This document shows, one piece after another, positions 22,615 through 35,702 of a stretch of 64,000 nt of DNA. This DNA is from Daucus carota subsp. sativus (taxonomy: Eukaryota; Streptophyta; Magnoliopsida; Apiales; Apiaceae): assembly GCF_001625215.2 (NCBI RefSeq), contig NC_030381.2, positions 46,250,689 to 46,314,688 of the forward strand, given 5' to 3'. The translations under genes were made by a program, and so were the position numbers. The notes beneath the pieces were generated by a model. It ran no database searches and was not told where the DNA came from. It saw only the letters and a list, made by a program, of their open reading frames with translations. The first letter of the stretch is position 1. Each line of letters begins with the position of its first letter.

Positions 22615-24590
22615 GTGGAAGTAGCCTTAACATGAAGTTCTTTCACAGCCTCCAGTTCTCCCTAGAAAACATCAAATTGAAAACTCCATGAGTTAGTAGT
22701 AAAGGGAAAAAAAAAAGATAAACATTCATGGCGGAAAATATATGGGAAAAAGCCTAAAAACTCATGAATGATGTTGTTTTTTCGACAAAGACTCAACTTT
22801 TTAATGAAGCTTGTCAAGAATCCACCAAATGAACTTGACTGGGTCAGACTGAGAACCTATTTTTAACATTTTTTTTACTTGCTTTTATAACCACCTCTAG
22901 AGATTTATGTGGACTTCCCTGTACAAAATTACAAATGCATAAATATAAATCTGTAACTAAACAGATCACATGCTTAGGAGACGATATAAATAACCAAATT
23001 TTATAGACAGGACACCAGACCTGTCCTTTGAAGTTTACAGCTAGCCAAATTTTCGGGTGAAAAGTGTTTCCTTTATGGAGTGACACATAAAGACTGAATC
23101 ATGACTTTTACAAAATAAGTCACTTTTATGCTGTAAGGACCACCTAAACAATAACGAGAAAAGGCCCTGGGAGTCACAATCAATACATAATGCCTCAAAT
23201 GTCACTGTTTAGGAAAAAGGCCCCCACTGTCACTTCAAAACACAACTTCAAGTTGCGTTTTCCTCTTTTCAGTAAAAACGTAACACGAAGTCACGCTTTG
23301 AGTATTTATTTTTTAAATGTAACACGAAGTTACGTTTTAAGTATTTCTTTATAAAAAAATATACTTGAAATTAAATTGGACAAAAATTAACAATTATTAA
23401 TATTTAGGTTCACATTTGGGTTTTAGAATGATTTATTTATACTTGAAATTAAATTGGTTAAGAGTTGGGTTAAGGATTGAGGGTTTAGGGGTTTAGGGCC
23501 TAAATGCCCTAAACCCTTCAGCCTAAACCCTAATTAATTCTAGGCTTTAGGGCCTAACAGCCCTAAAGCCTAGGAACCCGTGTAATAAAGTTAATATTGG
23601 AATGTAGATTAACAGTTGTTAACATTTTAGGCTTCAGATTTGGGTTTTAGAATGATTAATTTATTCTTGAAATTAAATTGGCTGACAGTTAGGGTTTAGG
23701 CCCTAAACCCTCAAGACTAAACCCTAATTAATTCTAGGCTTTAGGGGAACCAAATTAAAAAATTATCCTTGAAACGTAAATTAACAGTTTTTAATATTTT
23801 AGGGTTCACATTGGGGTTTGAGAATAATATATTATATTTGAAATTAAATTGGTTTTGAATTTTTTTTATATTTTTTTAAAATAAATAATAATCAAAACGC
23901 AACTTCAAGTTACATTATCATTATAAAACACAGCTTCAAGTGGCGTTTTAGAAGCAAAACAAAACTTAAAGTTGCGTTCTGAGTATAATGTTATTAAAAA
24001 AACTATAGACGGCAACCGAAGTTGCGTTATGCCCTAAAACGCATGTCGAAGTAGCGTTTTGAAGTGACAATGTGATCGTGACGTTGAGGGCATTTTCTCC
24101 CCCCAATGTGACACTGAGGGCCAACACCCAACATTAACAAGTTAAAGATATCAATAAATCAGAAGTAAAAAAGCCCACTATAATAAAACAACCTAAAAAA
24201 AGATCTGAAAGAATTACAAATATATATAAATGAAAGTGGGTACCATTTCAAAAAGATGCTTTAACCCATCAAGGGCTCTAAACCGAACAGAACCTTTTAA
24301 TATCATAACCCAAAGCCTATAATCAAATAATGAGCAACCAGATTACTGGCACACAAAATCAGAACTATATCCACTCAAATGCAATGCTACTCGATTAGCT
24401 ATGGAGATGGTTACATAGATGCAGCATTTCTACATCAGGTCTTTTGGCATCTACACATCCCTGCATTTATCTGTAGGGCTGTCACATATAATTTGATTAA
24501 AGAATTTATTTCATTCCCTCTGAAGTTCGCCAACAATGCTGTACAATTTTCACTTGAGAGACAGTTCTGTAAAATTTGATAGGCCGAGGA
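22615..24590 (-). pseudogene. Decayed SAD1/USP39-like gene fragment, copy B
   Basis: This copy aligns collinearly with relic A. On the minus strand it has FRALDG near 24290, KIWLAVNFKGQV near 23050, SPHKSLEVVIKASKK near 22900, SDPVKFIWWILDKLH near 22830 and GELEAVKELHVKATSTLAPE then a stop near 22660-22615. These match the ubiquitin-hydrolase-like fold of SAD1/USP39, a component of the tri-snRNP. Relative to A it lacks about 400 bp with the zinc-finger part, and a TIR element of about 960 bp (23163-24122) is inserted. Frame breaks follow KASKK and LDKLH. Flanking non-coding sequence up to 24590 (landmark CCAACAATGCTGTACA) also matches A, so a segment of genomic DNA, not an mRNA copy, was duplicated. 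Confidence 0.78.
23163..24122. mobile_element. TIR transposon with many subterminal palindromic repeats, about 960 bp
   Basis: The ends GGCCCTGGGAGTCACAAT and, in reverse complement, GGCCCTCAGTGTCACATT are inverted repeats. Inside each end lie several copies of a near-palindrome of the type AACGCAACTTCAAGTTGCG. The core has about three copies of a unit of roughly 200 bp containing TTTGGGTTTTAGAATGAT, CTTGAAATTAAATTGG and CCCTAAACCC-type stretches. Relic A lacks all of this at the matching position. There is no transposase, so it is non-autonomous. Clustered subterminal repeats suggest hAT, CACTA or Mutator kinship, but no target duplication decides it. Confidence 0.75.
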
Positions 24591-24610
24591 AGACGGGGAA
24601 TCTATAATAA

Positions 24611-27092
24611 CTAGCATAGAAGCCCGTGCAAGGCACGGGCTCTGGCCTATAGCTTAGTATTGTTTTGATCATGCACACCTTGATCGGGCTCTGTAGGATT
24701 GTGGTGGTGTAAATCTATGCAATTACTTTGTGGTGGTGGTGTCAATCTATGCAATTACTTTTCTTTATCTAGTAAGAACTAAGGTCGAGTTAGTCTTTAA
24801 AATTTGACTGCATTTTCGTGTCCGAGTCCAAATTGAGTCGCTAAATTTATGCAAATGCCTCGCCAACACCTAGACAACAACCAAGTTTACATACCTTAAA
24901 ACACAAATGCATACGCATCTGAAAGTTGCAGTGTGTAAGCATGTAAGTGTATTTTTATATTTTTAGTTGAGTTTGTCTATGAGCTAGTATAACATACTTT
25001 TGAACCGCAGAAGGGCATCACCTGCTGTTATAATAACAATACATTCTGAAGTTCGGAAAAAACCTGAGTTGGTGTGCCTAAATTTCAAAATTTTGGATTA
25101 TGTACAAGTGTATACAACTATTGTAGGGGAATGGCGTCTGTAGTCAGGCACAGAAATACTCCAGCATTGCCAATCCATAATCAATTTTGCAAATTTGTAT
25201 TAATTTCGAGAATAGTATTAGATAGGACTTTAATTTACTCATGGAGAGAACTACTAATATAGAAAATTTGTATTATTTTTTATCCTGAAACAGTATCACC
25301 TACTTTGGCAGAGGTAGTGTTGATTCAGTATCCAATCTATGATGGATAAATTATTTCTATGATTGCAGAGGTAGTGTGGATTCAGCAGATATTTTTTATG
25401 ATGTACTGGGAAGTAAAGTCAGAAGATGTTAATTGACTCAAGTAAAACTGAACTTGGTTCTTATTAACATTTTTGGAGGGTACGGTGATATAGCAATACT
25501 GGTTAAAGAGTTGTAATTTGACATTTAGACACTGTGTTAGTGTGGTTGAAGCATAAGTGTGTCTGACAAAAACAGAATTTTTGAAGTGTGGTACTCCTAG
25601 TCATATGTAAAACTCTACATTGATATTAAAGTTTAGTAAAAGTAGTTCTGGTGGGCCTGTATGTGAACAGTAATCCTTAGTGGCAGATATGACCTGAGTA
25701 TCTAACCTGAAAACAGAACAAAAGAAAACCCCGAGCATTGAACCTGGAAACAGAACCAAAAAAAAAAAGTTGACAACAACTCATGATGAGAAAAGGGCAT
25801 TCAATGGTGTTTCTCGGGCAGCTTTGATCAATACAGGGTCGTCAATTGCCTTTGTGAGAGAGGCTGTGTCCATGTTTGGTGGTCTGTGAATTGCATCTGA
25901 GATATGATCTGTCCAAGCATGGTGGCTCGTGAAACTGGGAAGCCAACATAAGCCAGCCAATGGAGGTAATGGTAGCTTAAACTCTGTTTGTCAGCATTTA
26001 TTTTAATATTGTGAACGACTGCAATGGAGTTTAGCCAGTCCTTTAGGAGGTAGTTCATTGACATGATTCTTAGAAGCCGGTGTAAATAATATTTAAGTAA
26101 CACATGTACTACTGAGATTTTCCAAAGATTAACATCATTCACTCTAACAAATTTATATCATGATATGGAAGATATTAATTTCAACAATATCTTTCCTTCA
26201 TATGGTGATAAGATTCTTATTAATTTAAAATCTTTTTTATTTTTAATTTCTTAACATATCTGTTAGTCATACAATACTGTTTTTTTGGTACACACAGAGA
26301 TGAAAAAGTATTGAAGAACCTGAGGAAGTAAAGGAGTAGGTACCTGTAGTCAAGAGACATTCTGAAACAGTTTAAAATCCAAAATGTAGTGAGGTTCTCT
26401 ATCTGCACGATTCTTTCAACTTAGTATATATACAATTCTTTATATACTGATATATGCAAATTTTCATATATACCAAATGAACAGCTGATCCATCCATCAC
26501 ACGGAATTCACATTTTTTCTGATAGTTTTTATCCTTCACGTGATATCTTTATATTTGTCTAATTAACTAGATTTTAATACATTTTGAAGATAAATTTTCA
26601 TATAATTAAGAATGATTTTCATAATCATATAATTAACCACCAAAACATATGTAAATTGTCACATGTTTTACATAGTAACATACATGGGCATGGAGTGGCC
26701 TGTAGGGAGCCTAATATTGCTTTCTCAGTGGATTCACCGGACAGAAACCACATGTCTAATCTTGTTTTCCCAAATCAAGCACCAAACTGGGAGAATCTAC
26801 AAGACCGTGAGACACATAACTATGGCGCAGTAAGTAGAGCATGAAGAGAAGTATAGATGTCATGGGATAAAAGTAGTTTTTAAAACTTACAGAATTCGTG
26901 TTCTACAACCACCCCGAAAAAGGTGATGGGTAACTGCGTTTTGCAATAGTTTCACATTGAACCATATATATCAAGTTAATTTGTTTTGATTCATCTTTCA
27001 TATTAATATTTAAAAAAATTGACTGAACATGACTATATTTATATCATCATTTTCTTTGCCCAAAGTTTAAAGATGACTGATTTTAGTATAGA
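24611..27092 (-). mobile_element. Non-autonomous Helitron with both termini, 2482 bp
   Basis: Read on the minus strand the element starts A|TCTATACTAAAATC at 27092 and ends with a perfect 9-bp hairpin, AGCCCGTGC-CTT-GCACGGGCT, six bases before CTAG|T at 24614-24611. The 5'-TC start, the 3' hairpin followed by CTAG, insertion between A and T, and no target duplication are the defining Helitron features. No Rep/helicase coding was found. It lies directly beside relic B. Internal features are an imperfect tandem repeat of about 32 bp near 24700-24762 and a captured-exon candidate at 26676-26829. Confidence 0.85.
26676..26829 (+). pseudogene. Possible captured exon inside the Helitron (antisense to it)
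   Basis: An acceptor-like tttacatag and a strong donor (GCA|gtaagt at 26830) bound an open frame with HGHGVACREPNIAFSVD, NLVFPNQAPNWENLQ and DRETHNYGA. The composition is protein-like and the boundaries look like splice sites, which suggests an exon picked up from a host gene. I do not recognise the source. It lies in the plus orientation, opposite to the Helitron. Confidence 0.4.
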
Positions 27093-27420
27093 TTTTAGGT
27101 TGAGTATAATATTTATCCAAACAATTTAAGATCCACATAAAGTATTATGGGTTAATTGTTTATAATATTAGTAAATAAATAACATTTATGTAGACCTTAT
27201 CAACTAATAACCCTGATATGCCACATTATAAGTCTAAACCATTTTCTTGTTACACCTGCTATTTAAAGTTGTAGTTACTATAAATTTATAGGTTGACCAA
27301 AGTTCTTTAGTTTTACTCACATATTAAAGTTTTAATAAACATATAAGTTAAAATAAATAGCACATATATGACTATATGTTGATCAAACATTGGTGCACTA
27401 TTTATGTTAATAATTATACG

Positions 27421-27611
27421 GTCTTTCTAATGTGTGCCCAAGGGCACGCAATAATCACAAACTCTTATGAAAATGAGCTATTTTGATTGGTGGAATTGAT
27501 GTGAATGCAGGGGGGCCACAAACATTTATTACCTATCCACCAATCAGGAGCTAGTATTTCCATGAAACTTAGTGACTATTGTGTGCCCATGGGCACACCA
27601 TAGAAAATCCC
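27421..27611. mobile_element. Foldback MITE with TIRs of about 60 bp
   Basis: The left end (GTGTGCCCAAGGGCACGCAATAATCAC in two parts around 27431-27457) pairs with the right end, whose complement contains GTGTGCCCATGGGCACAC and AATAGTCAC. The two arms match over about 60 bp, leaving a core of about 70 bp. Each arm also contains its own small palindrome, GTGCCC-N2-GGGCAC. The target duplication is unclear. Confidence 0.72.
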
Positions 27612-30600
27612 ATTATTATATACTTCATTTTTGCATCTAAATTTTATATAAAATAAAAAAATTTATGACCAATCTAGAGGTTGACAAATTTTAATATTAA
27701 GTACTTAAATCCTCTGTATTAGAAGTGGAATTGACACACGCAACAAGCATATATACTTACCTTGAGAGAGATGACCAGCTGACAAAATGAGACCACTCTG
27801 ACCTGCCCTGGAACCAGATCATAGATCAAGCGTGCGAGAATTTCACATGCAGGATAACTAAATTGTTGCTATCAGAACTTAGATAAAGATAAGCAGTGAG
27901 GAAAACTTAGCAATAGAAAAGTGAAACTCATCACTCAATTAAATCTATACACTCACGAGACATCCCCAAATTCCGTTGAGATTTGTAATGGAGAAGCTTT
28001 AAAGCCCTATGTTCCTCCACCATCTCTTTCGTAAGGAACAGTTTTGGCATGCCTCGTTTTCTCGGTGTTGCATCCATTCAACATGGGGTGTCGTTCCCAG
28101 AGGAGCCCACGACCAATCCAGTGAAAAATCTAAACCCGCCTACTTTGCTCTCTGGAACTTTGCTACTACTGCCTGCTGTAAAATATTTCACACCTAAATA
28201 GAATGAAAGCGAAATTAGCTATGTACAGCTAAAACAACACATTAGATAATATCAATGTTCAGAAATACTCATAGCTTGACATAAGTATTTGCCCCGATCC
28301 TAGCTTCACACAACTGTATAAAGACAAAATGAGTCACTTCTAAAATGAAACAGGTAAAAGCACAAATTTCATAAGCTCACAGACAAAGGAGCAGTATTAG
28401 TAAACATTGCTGAAATCATGAACCACAGCAGCACTAAAGAAAGTCAACATTCAAGAAAATTCACTGTATTTTAAGTATACTAATTACGAAAAAGATGATA
28501 TTTTGTGTTGAATTTTAGCTTGACAGTGATTTACTTAAGATATGGGACTTGAGTCACCAGGTTAGCAACACTCGCCTTCCCTGCGATGACCCTCATCTGC
28601 TAGCATCATTATCTATAAACTATATCCATATCTATCTCTGGTTCAGTCAAGTTGTATTGTTATATCATCAAATGTCCTTTCAGTTTCTTCCTTCCACATT
28701 GTATAGGATATCATATCATCCAACTTACAGTGATTTCTTTTAGCGGGCTTTTGAGAGTGAATTGGAAGTCGAACACAACACAGGTAATATAGAAGATAAA
28801 ATAAGAGCAAGAAAAGTATAGAAGAAAAAAGCAACAAAAGGAGAAAGCTCAAAAATTGGTACTAGAACTCATTGCATTGTTTGTGTTTGATCAGGTATCT
28901 GCTCTAAATCCCAGCTTATTTAACTCTCCTACATAGACATATGTAGACATGAAGCATGGCATCAATATAAATAGCAGGAATACACCTGCACATGTACATA
29001 GTTGGATAGTAATATGAGGTAAAACATTTTTAATAAGAACAGTAACTCACAACACAGACAAACAGCTTTTAAACAAAATTAACAAAGTGCGCAATAATCT
29101 GGCAACACAATCAGCAGAAGCAAAAGAACCCAAAGTAAGATAAACAATATACATCAAAATTCTCAAAAGGTTCACTAGATTTCAGAATACACACATCATA
29201 AAATTGGGACAACATACTTATAAATGGGAGTCATAATCAGGCTTCACAACACACGAATAAGCTCTACAAACATACTTACACCACCACTGATGTTCATATC
29301 TTCGAAGAAAATGTATAAAATTTCCATTCCTTCAATCATTCCATTTCAAATTATTTGATATAGAAATCTAACCCACATGTTTTGGAAAGAATTCTCCTTC
29401 CACTTCTTGATCATGTTTTCTTACAATTTTCATCATAAAAAAATTAAGTATCAATCATATATAATCACTATTTTCTCATACATTCTTCTTTCACCGTAAA
29501 ACCCCTTTATAATTATTCATTCTCTTCTCCCCTCGTTCCATTCCATCTAAGTAAATGCAACCTTATACCCTTTGCCACACAAAATACTGTGTCTGCTCTC
29601 TGTAGATTCGTCTTTGAGCAACCTCTATCATACGACTCATAACTTCTCTTTTACATCACCTTCATTACCAACAATGACCGGAATTCTATCAAGTGTTTCA
29701 CATGCACAAAACATACTGTCAAAATATGTACCAATCAATGCTTTTGCAATCAAAATTAATATGAGACTAAACTCCACATAATAAAATAATAATCTACAAT
29801 TTGTCTGCGCTAATTCTACAACTCCCGCTGATACATTAGGAGCAAATATAACTGATTCTGATAAAGAGCTAACAAGAGTGTTGGAGTGATCAAGTAAGAA
29901 CATCTAAAATTCTTTCTGTAAAACAATGGAGTTAGTGAAATTAATAACAAATCAATTCAATTTGAACAATTCATAAAGAATGCCATAATTTGACTAAGTG
30001 TGTGTGCGCGCAAAAAGAAGCCAAGAGATTAGAGCTTGTAATAGGCGTACCTTGAGAAATGCGAAACAAGATATACACATAACTGTATGTATTATATCAT
30101 CTTGTAGAGTAATCGTAGAGTAATCAACGAGTGAAAACAAGGGTACAGTGGCTTTGTTGGGCAAAGCCTAGATAATTAGTTCAAGTGATTAAGGAAAGTG
30201 TGGTTTGTCGAACCTCAGATCAGATATTAAGTAGGCTATTCGTTATTAAAATTCGTGATAATTAAAATTAATATAATTACTTTTATTATATTTACTTTAA
30301 TCATATATTGAAAATATTTTATATGCAGCACTCTCTGGTCCACGTTACTTTACTTTTTTATATTCTTTTACCTTGCTTGATTCTAAAATTTATAAAATAT
30401 AGTTTCATGATTTATTTTTAAAAGTTTATATATAAATAGTTAGATTTTAAATATTTATTTAGAAAAAATTAAAAATAATTTGCCATGAGAGTTTTCAAAT
30501 AAATGTCAGGCCACTTTTCAAGAAAAATGCCCGATATTAGCCTTTTGTTTAGTTTTAAATCATCCTTTCATGTGTGATCTCGTCTTAATTATAATAGTCA

Positions 30601-31700
30601 ATTGTTGATTTTAAGAATATTTATAAAAATATCAATTTCTAACAAATCAGTTTAGCAATCTCATTTGCAACATTAGTTTCAACGTTGCAAATGAGATTGC
30701 ATAAATTGCAAATGAATTTCTCACATTTGCTGATGTTACCAAATGATGTTGCAAATAAGATTTTAGAAGTTGTAAATCGTATTTGTTGCATAAGTTGTAA
30801 ATGAAATTTATCAGTTGCAAGTAGTTGTTGCAACTGTTACAAATAAGGATACAGAAGTTGTGACTTGTGAGTCATGTTTTTATAAATAATTTATAAAAGA
30901 TAATATTTCAAAAAAAAAATATTGAAAGTTGTCAACTATTTTTGTAATAACATTCAAAAAATTAGCCGATTACAAGAAAATCCCTTATTTTGTTACTTTC
31001 AAAATTATTGATCAGATACAGTTGAAACAAACTATGTGCCCACATTTTTTTAAAAAATAAATCGGATTTAGTCAGAAAAAGGTGTCTTCTTCTATAAGTT
31101 AATCAAATAATTTGAAATTAATTTGATGATTAATCAAATTATTATTTGAAATCAATTCAATATTTTTTTTTAAATTGATATTTTATACGACAGTACAATT
31201 GACTTTTACAAATGATACTATCAATTTTTTTCTTTGTATCTACGATAATTACGTACATTTGATTCCTCACATAATATTATTATGTTAACCAAATATAATA
31301 TATTGTGAAATAAATTATATATTATCTTTCTTAAAAAAAAATTAGACTCTAAAATCATTTAAGTTAAAGTCAAAATGAGTAAATATAAATAATCAAAAAA
31401 TGATTATGAATTTTGAATATATTTCACTCATTTCAAATTCTTTCACATGATTCAATCAAAACACCAAAACGCTACACGATCCGGCGTTTTCTTCCCAAAC
31501 CGAAAACGCATACGTTATTAACCGATATCTGGACCATTTTTCGCATTTTAAACTCCCTCAAACAAATTATAAACTCTTAAACGAATGAAAATAAAATATT
31601 TTCGCCTTTAAAGAAAAGAGAGTTTAATAACAAAAAGTTCTTTAGCAAGCACAAGTAATTACTGACGATATTCTCGTCAAAAACTAATATTACAGATATT
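27612..31700. other. Long stretch without a supported protein gene; exon-like minus-strand pieces
   Basis: Read on the minus strand, 30050-30180 looks like a leader ending CTCAAG|gtacgc, 27770-27810 like a small exon ending CTCTCAAG|gtaagt, and 27960-28197 like an exon following an acceptor (tattttacag near 28190). The last could encode SSSKVPESKVGGFRFFTG and KLFLTKEMVEEHRALKLLHY, but a stop separates them. They could be parts of one transcript resembling the 5' part of the 13.7-19.2 kb gene, but I cannot join them into a gene. A block at 30650-30850 is rich in repeated TTGCAAATGA-type words. Confidence 0.3.
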
Positions 31701-31739
31701 GATTTTCTACATCTAACAAAACAGAGCCCTGTCTTCCTA

Positions 31740-31800
31740 TTTTTAATCTTCAGACCCATCTCTCTCTCTTCTCTCTCTCTCTCTCCCATTATCGTCGGAG
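31740..31800 (+). other. 5'-UTR exon of RER1
   Basis: A pyrimidine-rich leader (CTCTCTCTCTTCTCTCTCTC) ends at CGTCGGAG|gtaagt with the donor at 31801. The next acceptor is either TATCAG at 32330 or TTATCAG at 32339, eleven or so bases before the ATG, so a 5'-UTR intron of about 530 bp is inferred. No clear TATA box was seen. Confidence 0.6.
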
Positions 31801-32350
31801 GTAAGTTTATCTATTGTCAATGCACTTTCCGATCATTATCACAACACATATATACACATATTTAATACTTGTGTTCTGTATTTACCCTTCCCCCCTTTGC
31901 CCATAAATTTGTATAACTATAATTAGGGTTCTTGATTTTCCCTCTTCAGATCTACTTCTGATTTAATAGATATGTACCCTTTCTATTGGTTTAACTGCTT
32001 TTTTACTTTATTATGTAATGGGTTTATGAAATCATGAGAAAATATAGGACAAGATTGGGCCTTGTAGTCTTGAATATCAGTTGACTAATTTTCTTGATTT
32101 TTTTACCAAAAAATGTTAACTAGTTTGATTAAGTTGCTTCTTTGGGTTTAAGTTATTTATTAAGAATGTGGGACACTATACTCATGAATCATTTTCTTGA
32201 TGAGTTTTAAGTATGTGATTGAAGAATTAGATGGGTGTTTGAGAATGTGCGTTGGGTTATAAGTTATTGTATGTGTATATAAAGAATATCAGGATGGTGC
32301 TGATTGCGGTTTTGTTTAAAGATCTATCAGGGTTATCAGGCTTTGCTTCG

Positions 32351-34115
32351 ATGGAAGGTGTTGGAGGTGAGGGTGCCTCTGCTACGGCACCTCTTAATCA
32401 GTGGAGACGTGATGTTTGGAAGCTCTTCCAGTTTTATTTGGACAAGTCTACTCCACACGCGGTTTATAGATGGGTTGGAACTGCAGTTTTAGCATTTCTT
32501 TATGCGCTGCGTTGTTATTATGTTCAAGGCTTCTACGTTGTTAGTTACGGGCTTGGGATCTATCTGCTGAACTTGTTGATTGGCTTTCTGTCTCCTCTTG
32601 TTGATCCAGAACTGGAACCTTCCAATGGGCCTATGTTGCCCACAAAAGGTTCTGATGAGTTCAAGCCTTTTATTCGCCGTCTTCCAGAGTTCAAGTTCTG
32701 GTGATTGACTTGTACTCCCTTCTCTCAGTTTGCTGTTAAACTTATAAATATCTGCTTTGACATACCATGGTTTTGTTGCTAGTATTACTATTGCTGACTT
32801 GCCATGACTGCTACATTCTACTGGTGTTCATTCTTTCTCTACTTGCTAACTAATTTTTAATTCTCAGTTGTAACTGTTTTGGTCACATAAGCTCTGTTTA
32901 AAGTGTTAATTTGTCTTTCTTGACTCTTTGTTACACTAGATTGTTCAAGTGATGGGTTGCACATACTTCCAATTTATGTACTCCTCTGCTTAGGATCAAA
33001 CTAAATGCAAAAGGGTTGGTCTCAATAGTGGAGGCATTAAAGAATAATTCTAGTGATGAGTGATAACGAAAAAAAGTACACTGAGCATGTTTTATGCAGT
33101 CATGTTGGAATTGGAAAAAGTAGATTGTGTTTTGTTTCATTTAGCTGTTACTTAAATTAATTGTTTGATTGGCGGGATAGTAGTTTACATCAAACATCTC
33201 ATCCCTTGCTATATAATATCGGAAATGATGCTTAAAATGGGTTTTTGGTTAGTTGAGAACGTCTCAACTCTTATTGGCTTAAAATACAATTCTTATATAG
33301 CAAGTCAATGTGAATATATATGCTCCCAATCCCAAGTCCTTTACTTGGTAAACCTGGGCAAGTCTGTGTGTATGTGTTCCTGCATAGACTTAAGCAATGT
33401 GAATGCTAGGGCAATTATGAGTCGATTGGAATGCTTGAACAGGCTTATGTTGACAGAGTGATGCATTATTGCGCACACACACATATAAGTATCCATCCGG
33501 TCCAATACAATCCCCCTCAGATCCCTTTCATGGAGGAGGGCCTGGGGGTATATATGTAGTATAAATACACAGCTGAGTCGAGCAGTTACAATGGTTCTCA
33601 TTTATAAATGGCAAATTTTTTATTTTTAGTGTAAAAAGGTCTACATAATTGCATATAGATAGTTCTCTCTGGACAATGCAATCACTCGTCTCACAGCTTT
33701 TTAATCCAGCTCTTTTAAATACACGGTGTTGATCCTCTGTGTGTTATCTCTTTCTGTTCAGGTATGCGATAACAAAAGCATTTTGTGTGGCATTTCTCAT
33801 GACCTTCTTTTCTATGTTTGATGTACCTGTCTTTTGGCCTATATTACTATTTTACTGGCTGGTGCTGTTTCTCCTTACAATGAAGCGCCAAATTATGCAC
33901 ATGATTAAGTACAAATATGTCCCTTTCAACATCGGAAAGCAGGTTAGCACTATGATTTTTAAACATGATCCTTCAGTGTTTATATATATTCAATGTAGGT
34001 TTAGAACATCCAGTGATATGTCTTTCTCACAATTGTAATTGTGGTTTGTTGCCTACAGAAGTACAAGGGGAAGAAGCCTTCAGGGAGCGGCGGAAGCACT
34101 TCCAGAGGAGATTGA
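32351..34115 (+). CDS. RER1: RER1 family ER-retrieval receptor, 195 aa, three coding exons
   Basis: Exons 32351..32700, 33762..33942 and 34059..34115 join in frame. The family signatures are present: [88 protein letters not shown] and [16 protein letters not shown]. Four hydrophobic segments (about residues 43-60, 63-83, 120-138 and 140-158) form the known four-span topology. RER1 cycles between cis-Golgi and ER in COPI vesicles and returns escaped ER membrane proteins by reading their transmembrane segments. The tail, [18 protein letters not shown], is basic and cytosolic, as in homologues. The start is chosen at the family N-terminus MEGVGGEG; an earlier in-frame ATG at 32252 lies in the intron. 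Confidence 0.96.
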
Positions 34116-35702
34116 AACCACGGTGGTTCATAGCTTAGGCCTAGTAGAGATCGATGCAAAGATATAGCCAAGAAGCAAACTGTTATAGCTTTCTATCATA
34201 ATGTACAACTGTATTTAGATTGTATTAAATTTGAAGAAGGATCCTATAAACATGTATTTCAACTCTTCCAACTTCCAAGCAGTCTTTACAGGATGATCTA
34301 CTGGTTATATTCTATATTGGTTAGAAAAGTGATGTTTTTTGGGATTGACCTAATGAAATTTGTTGAGAAAATAAGGGGTTTATTGTACATGTTCTCCGCC
34401 TTTAGATGTTAGGAGCTTTAATTTAATTATTTTAAGACAAGTGCTGTAACTTTTATATAAATCAAACCCTCCATGGAACACCAAATTAAAGTTCAAAATT
34501 CTGTTCACTCCATTTTCTTTTTTGGCCAGGGGTGCGTATAATTTATACAGAGAAATTCTTTTTATTGCTTACAAGAACATGTAAGATATTCCCACAGAAC
34601 TTCAAGTGCACCTCATGACACAATTAAATCTAAAATTAATTAAATCAGGGGATTTATAAAGAAAATGTACACTAAGGGAGAAATAAATTATTGAAAAGAT
34701 AATAAATATTCAGAATTTAATTAAAGAGAATCCTTTTAATTGAGTTAAAATCAATAAAATACAATAAAATATTTAATCTAAACAAACGAATGAATTTGAG
34801 ATTTTGATCGTCCTTACGAGCTCACTAAATGAATCAAACACCCCAGTATATATCCCAGCGGCGTATCATGGATTCACGGTTATTGGGATGCTCTCGATCA
34901 GCGCACTGAGTTGATCTGTAAACGAATGTTCTTCTTTTTTTTTCTTTTTTTTTTTAAATTTTAAACGGTGTGCACAGGCCACAGCTGCAAAATAGATAAG
35001 AGGGGTAACTTTTTTCTCCGTTGTTTTGCTGTCCCTCCAGTGTATACTACCAAACTATGGGTATTGGGCTATTGGCCACATCTTTACTGGTCCGTTAGAA
35101 TGTAAATAGTCAAAACTTTGGTTATTACGATTTACGTGGGACGTTTTTTAATCAGTAGCTCAACGAATAAATTCTATAATATGAAAATGATTTTTAAAAC
35201 AGAGTACCGGCAGGCGTGTAAACTTTTATGAATCCGAAAGGGAACAAAAACAGGACCACAACTTTTGTACTGGCTTTTTTATATTAATTTTCTACTGCAA
35301 GAGACGTGGATAAGCGGTAAGAAGAATGCTACTGGTATTTTGCCGCAATATAAATAAATAAATTCTTCAAATATAGCTAAACAGCCCTTCTATTTTCATA
35401 TTTCTTATTTATTTTATTTAATCATTGATTCTTATACTTATATGTGATAATTTTCTTATTAATACATGGTTGTAATAATTGAATATCAAAATTAATTGAT
35501 TGACCAATCAATTCAGAATTTATATGAAATTTATTAGAGATTATTTAGTTAGAGTGTTATTGATAAAATCGATAAAATATTTCGGGAAAAAAAAACCCGC
35601 AGAGAGTAGCAAAGAAAAGTGGTAAACATAAAAAAGGTCACGGATTGCGTCCTACAAATAAACGCAGTCATGGAGTGCGTCATTTTTGTTGTTGCCCATG
35701 AA

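Noticed and set aside
23480-23740. CCCTAAACCC-rich stretch as an interstitial telomere
   Set aside because: The words are irregular, partly palindromic and belong to the core repeats of a TIR element, not to a run of the plant telomere repeat.
25828-26142. Minus-strand ORF of 104 aa inside the Helitron
   Set aside because: No splice-like boundaries or recognisable motif; it is not Rep/helicase sequence.
32252-32350. Upstream in-frame ATG extending RER1
   Set aside because: The segment precedes a good acceptor and does not match the family N-terminus; it is 5'-UTR intron.
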